64,000 nt of DNA from Bacillota bacterium (lineage in GTDB: Bacteria > Bacillota > Clostridia > Ch29). A program made the position numbers and the translations under genes. The notes beneath the pieces are model-generated. The model saw only the letters and a list, made by a program, of their open reading frames with translations, did not search any database and was not told the origin of the DNA. Positions 62,541 through 64,000 of the stretch are shown here, piece after piece. The stretch's first letter is position 1, and every line of letters begins with the position of its first letter. The stretch covers positions 27,460-91,459 of the forward strand of contig JABVCK010000018.1 of the NCBI GenBank assembly GCA_013540605.1, written 5' to 3'.

Positions 62541-62862
62541 ATAGACACTGTTTTATTTTCCCTTATACAATAAAAGTAAGCATCAAACTGATTCTATACC
62601 GTAAGGAAGCAAGACTTTATCTTATGACGGACGGACTCCAGGTGAATACCCAGGTGGAGGATGAAAATGGTTCTACGTGGAAAGAAATGAAGCTTGGGCT
62701 TGTATTCTGCGATGAGTATGTAATAAAGAAAGATAAAGACAGCCATATCCTGCTTATATATGAAAACTATACTTTAATTGTAATATTATTGGTGATTTCT
62801 CAGCAAAATCCGTTAGATATGAAATGTACACCCACTTTGAACACCCACTTTAGCAAATTGTT
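62541..62862. mobile_element. ISLre2/UPF0236-type transposase relic
   Basis: A frame from about 62612 reads KEARLYLMTDGLQVNTQVED then ENGSTWKEMKLGLVFCDEYV, which matches the DG-containing catalytic core of UPF0236 (ISLre2) transposases. It is only about 60 residues long and is followed by unrelated sequence. The rest of this gap shows nothing. Confidence 0.55.
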
Positions 62863-62914
62863 TTGACATAAGTAGATAGATATGATATTATATGATGCAT
62901 GTAATATGTTGCAT
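62863..62914 (+). promoter_or_regulatory. Promoter and operator of the second GntR gene
   Basis: TTGACA (62863-62868) and TATTAT (62886-62891) are 17 bp apart. The imperfect palindrome ATGCATGTAATATGTTGCAT (62895-62914) covers the expected transcription start, a position suited to autorepression by the GntR/FCD protein encoded 100 bases downstream. Confidence 0.65.
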
Positions 62915-63015
62915 ACAAATATGCTAGTTGATAAATTCAATACATTTTTCCTCTAGAAGTGTAGTGTGATTATGTACAGTTATTATGTTTGAATTTGATG
63001 AAAGTAGGTGACTAA

Positions 63016-63693
63016 TTGCATAACAAGGTGACTAATAATGAAAAAATCAAATTAGTTGGGACACTTAAAGATCAAGCTTATAATTTGATTAGAGACGCAA
63101 TTTTAAAAGGAGACTTCCCCCCCGGCAAGGTGATATCAAATGAAGAACTCAGCAAATGGTTGGGAATAAGTCGCACCCCAATTCGGGAGGCTCTTTTTGA
63201 GTTGCAAAAAAATCGAATGGTCATTATACACAGGGGTAAGGGGACGGAAGTTGCTCCTTTGTCCGAAAAAGACGTATTAGAGATATTTGAAATGAGAGAA
63301 GCGCTAGAGGCCAAGACACATGAACTGGCAATAGATAGGATTAATACTGAACAACTCAATGAACTAGAAAATATTATAAATGATCAAACAAAACATCTCG
63401 AAGATAAGCAGAGGATTGAATTCTTGGACGAAGATAGAAAATTTCACTTGGTTATTGCCAAGGCTGGTCAAAATGAAAGAATTTATACTGCTATTGAAGC
63501 TTTGCGGGATCAGTTTATGCTTTTGGGTAATTATGCTCTTTATAGTAATAATCGTATAAATCAAGTAATTGAAGAACATAAATCAATTTTAGATGCATTA
63601 AAGAAAAAGGATAAAGTAAAGATACATTATGAAATTATCAATCATTTAAGAAATAGTTATAATGAAACAATAAAAATGCTCAAACGAAGCTGA
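63016..63693 (+). CDS. GntR-family regulator with FCD domain (paralogue 2)
   Basis: The 225-residue protein is very similar along its whole length to the 46569-47279 protein (shared blocks FDQIEQ-like, IHRGKGTEVAPLS, EIFEMREALEAKTHELAIDR, FHLVIAKAGQNERIYTAIEA). TTG 63016 has AGGTGA five bases upstream. It precedes the second DASS copy by 155 bases on the same strand and is likely to regulate it. The two paralogues point to a duplicated regulator/transporter module. Confidence 0.88.
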   Translation: MHNKVTNNEKIKLVGTLKDQAYNLIRDAILKGDFPPGKVISNEELSKWLGISRTPIREALFELQKNRMVIIHRGKGTEVAPLSEKDVLEIFEMREALEAKTHELAIDRINTEQLNELENIINDQTKHLEDKQRIEFLDEDRKFHLVIAKAGQNERIYTAIEALRDQFMLLGNYALYSNNRINQVIEEHKSILDALKKKDKVKIHYEIINHLRNSYNETIKMLKRS

Positions 63694-63848
63694 ACGAGAT
63701 TTACAAAATCACATCCAAATTGTAGAGCATGAAAAAAACTTGGCCTAATCCGATTATTGCATATACCAAAATATAATTAGAGAATTATAAATTACTTCGA
63801 TTGATTGATAATGGCGCAGATCTGATAGTGTGTTATAAGGGGCTGAAT

Positions 63849-64000
63849 ATGAAGATTATTAACCAGAACAATATAAAAAAAATAATATATCAATTAATAC
63901 CGGTTTTGGTCTTTTTCATTGACCCATTTAATCTGAACCTTGCCCAGCGTTTAGTGTTTAGCGCGCTGCTGCTTACAATAATATGGTGGACTACTGAATT
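63849..64000 (+). CDS. DASS/SLC13-family anion symporter, second copy, cut by the window end
   Basis: ATG 63849 follows AAGGGG. The 50 visible codons differ from 42493-42644 at only two residues (Asp-to-Asn at position 7, Ala-to-Ile at position 9) and at few nucleotides, so the duplication is recent or kept uniform by gene conversion. Whether the rest of the gene is intact cannot be seen. Confidence 0.85.
   Translation, partial: MKIINQNNIKKIIYQLIPVLVFFIDPFNLNLAQRLVFSALLLTIIWWTTE

Overview
The window looks like a chromosome segment of an anaerobic, low-to-moderate G+C Firmicute of the class Clostridia. The evidence is a primase/sigma-A block (dnaG-rpoD), a class A RNase P RNA, the pyruvate phosphate dikinase/PDRP/CcpN-type module, several ferredoxin-linked enzymes (2-oxoacid:ferredoxin oxidoreductase, a tungsten-type aldehyde oxidoreductase family protein) and butyrate kinase/phosphotransbutyrylase. 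There are no rRNA genes, CRISPR arrays or large prophage blocks. Genus and species cannot be fixed from this sequence alone.

Layout. (1) 1-8.7 kb is an eroded accessory island. It holds a Panacea-domain regulator with its own operator-bearing promoter, a two-gene DDE/ExeA-ATPase transposon broken in two places, a methyltransferase interrupted by a palindromic element, a DUF3189 gene, the wrecks of an ADP-ribosylglycohydrolase, a helicase and a PIN protein, an intact HicAB-like toxin-antitoxin pair, and an IS630 remnant. (2) 8.8-24.9 kb is the conserved housekeeping core, mostly on the minus strand: rnpB, an RNase HI-type gene, a zinc-ribbon coiled-coil protein, Nif3-like, YigZ, trmK, HAD hydrolase, two tRNAs, rpoD, dnaG, then (plus strand) a DHDPS-family aldolase and homoserine dehydrogenase, then dgt, ppdK, PDRP and a CcpN-like repressor. 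(3) 25-33.4 kb holds family-specific genes and an ECF sigma/anti-sigma operon, peppered with two families of intergenic repeats. The repeats have cut into the 3' ends of at least three genes.

(4) 33.5-43.9 kb is a coherent catabolic operon: IclR regulator (divergent), TRAP transporter, four-subunit 2-oxoacid:ferredoxin oxidoreductase, butyrate kinase, phosphotransbutyrylase (with an in-frame amber codon) and a DASS-type anion transporter. The inferred pathway is uptake of an organic or keto acid, oxidation of a 2-oxoacid to acyl-CoA with reduction of ferredoxin, transfer to acyl-phosphate, and ATP plus free acid. (5) 43.9-47.3 kb carries an ArsA-type ATPase with a 36-residue overlapping small gene, a MarR regulator and a GntR/FCD regulator. 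(6) 49.1-57.9 kb is a second catabolic cluster, which I consider the most interesting part of the window: TRAP transporter, two-cluster ferredoxin, AOR-family tungstoenzyme, cupin, DUF2848 protein, nitrilase-superfamily amidase and a PreA-type dihydropyrimidine dehydrogenase. It is flanked by insertion-sequence wrecks and looks like an uncharacterised reductive pathway for a cyclic amide or N-heterocycle. (7) 58-64 kb contains dead transposases, an MFS transporter, a second GntR/FCD paralogue and the first 152 bases of a near-identical second copy of the DASS transporter from region 4.

Pseudogenisation is a dominant theme: small indels, tandem duplications, premature stops and deletions affect transposases, defence-like genes, a sigma factor, a CapA-family gene and Ptb.
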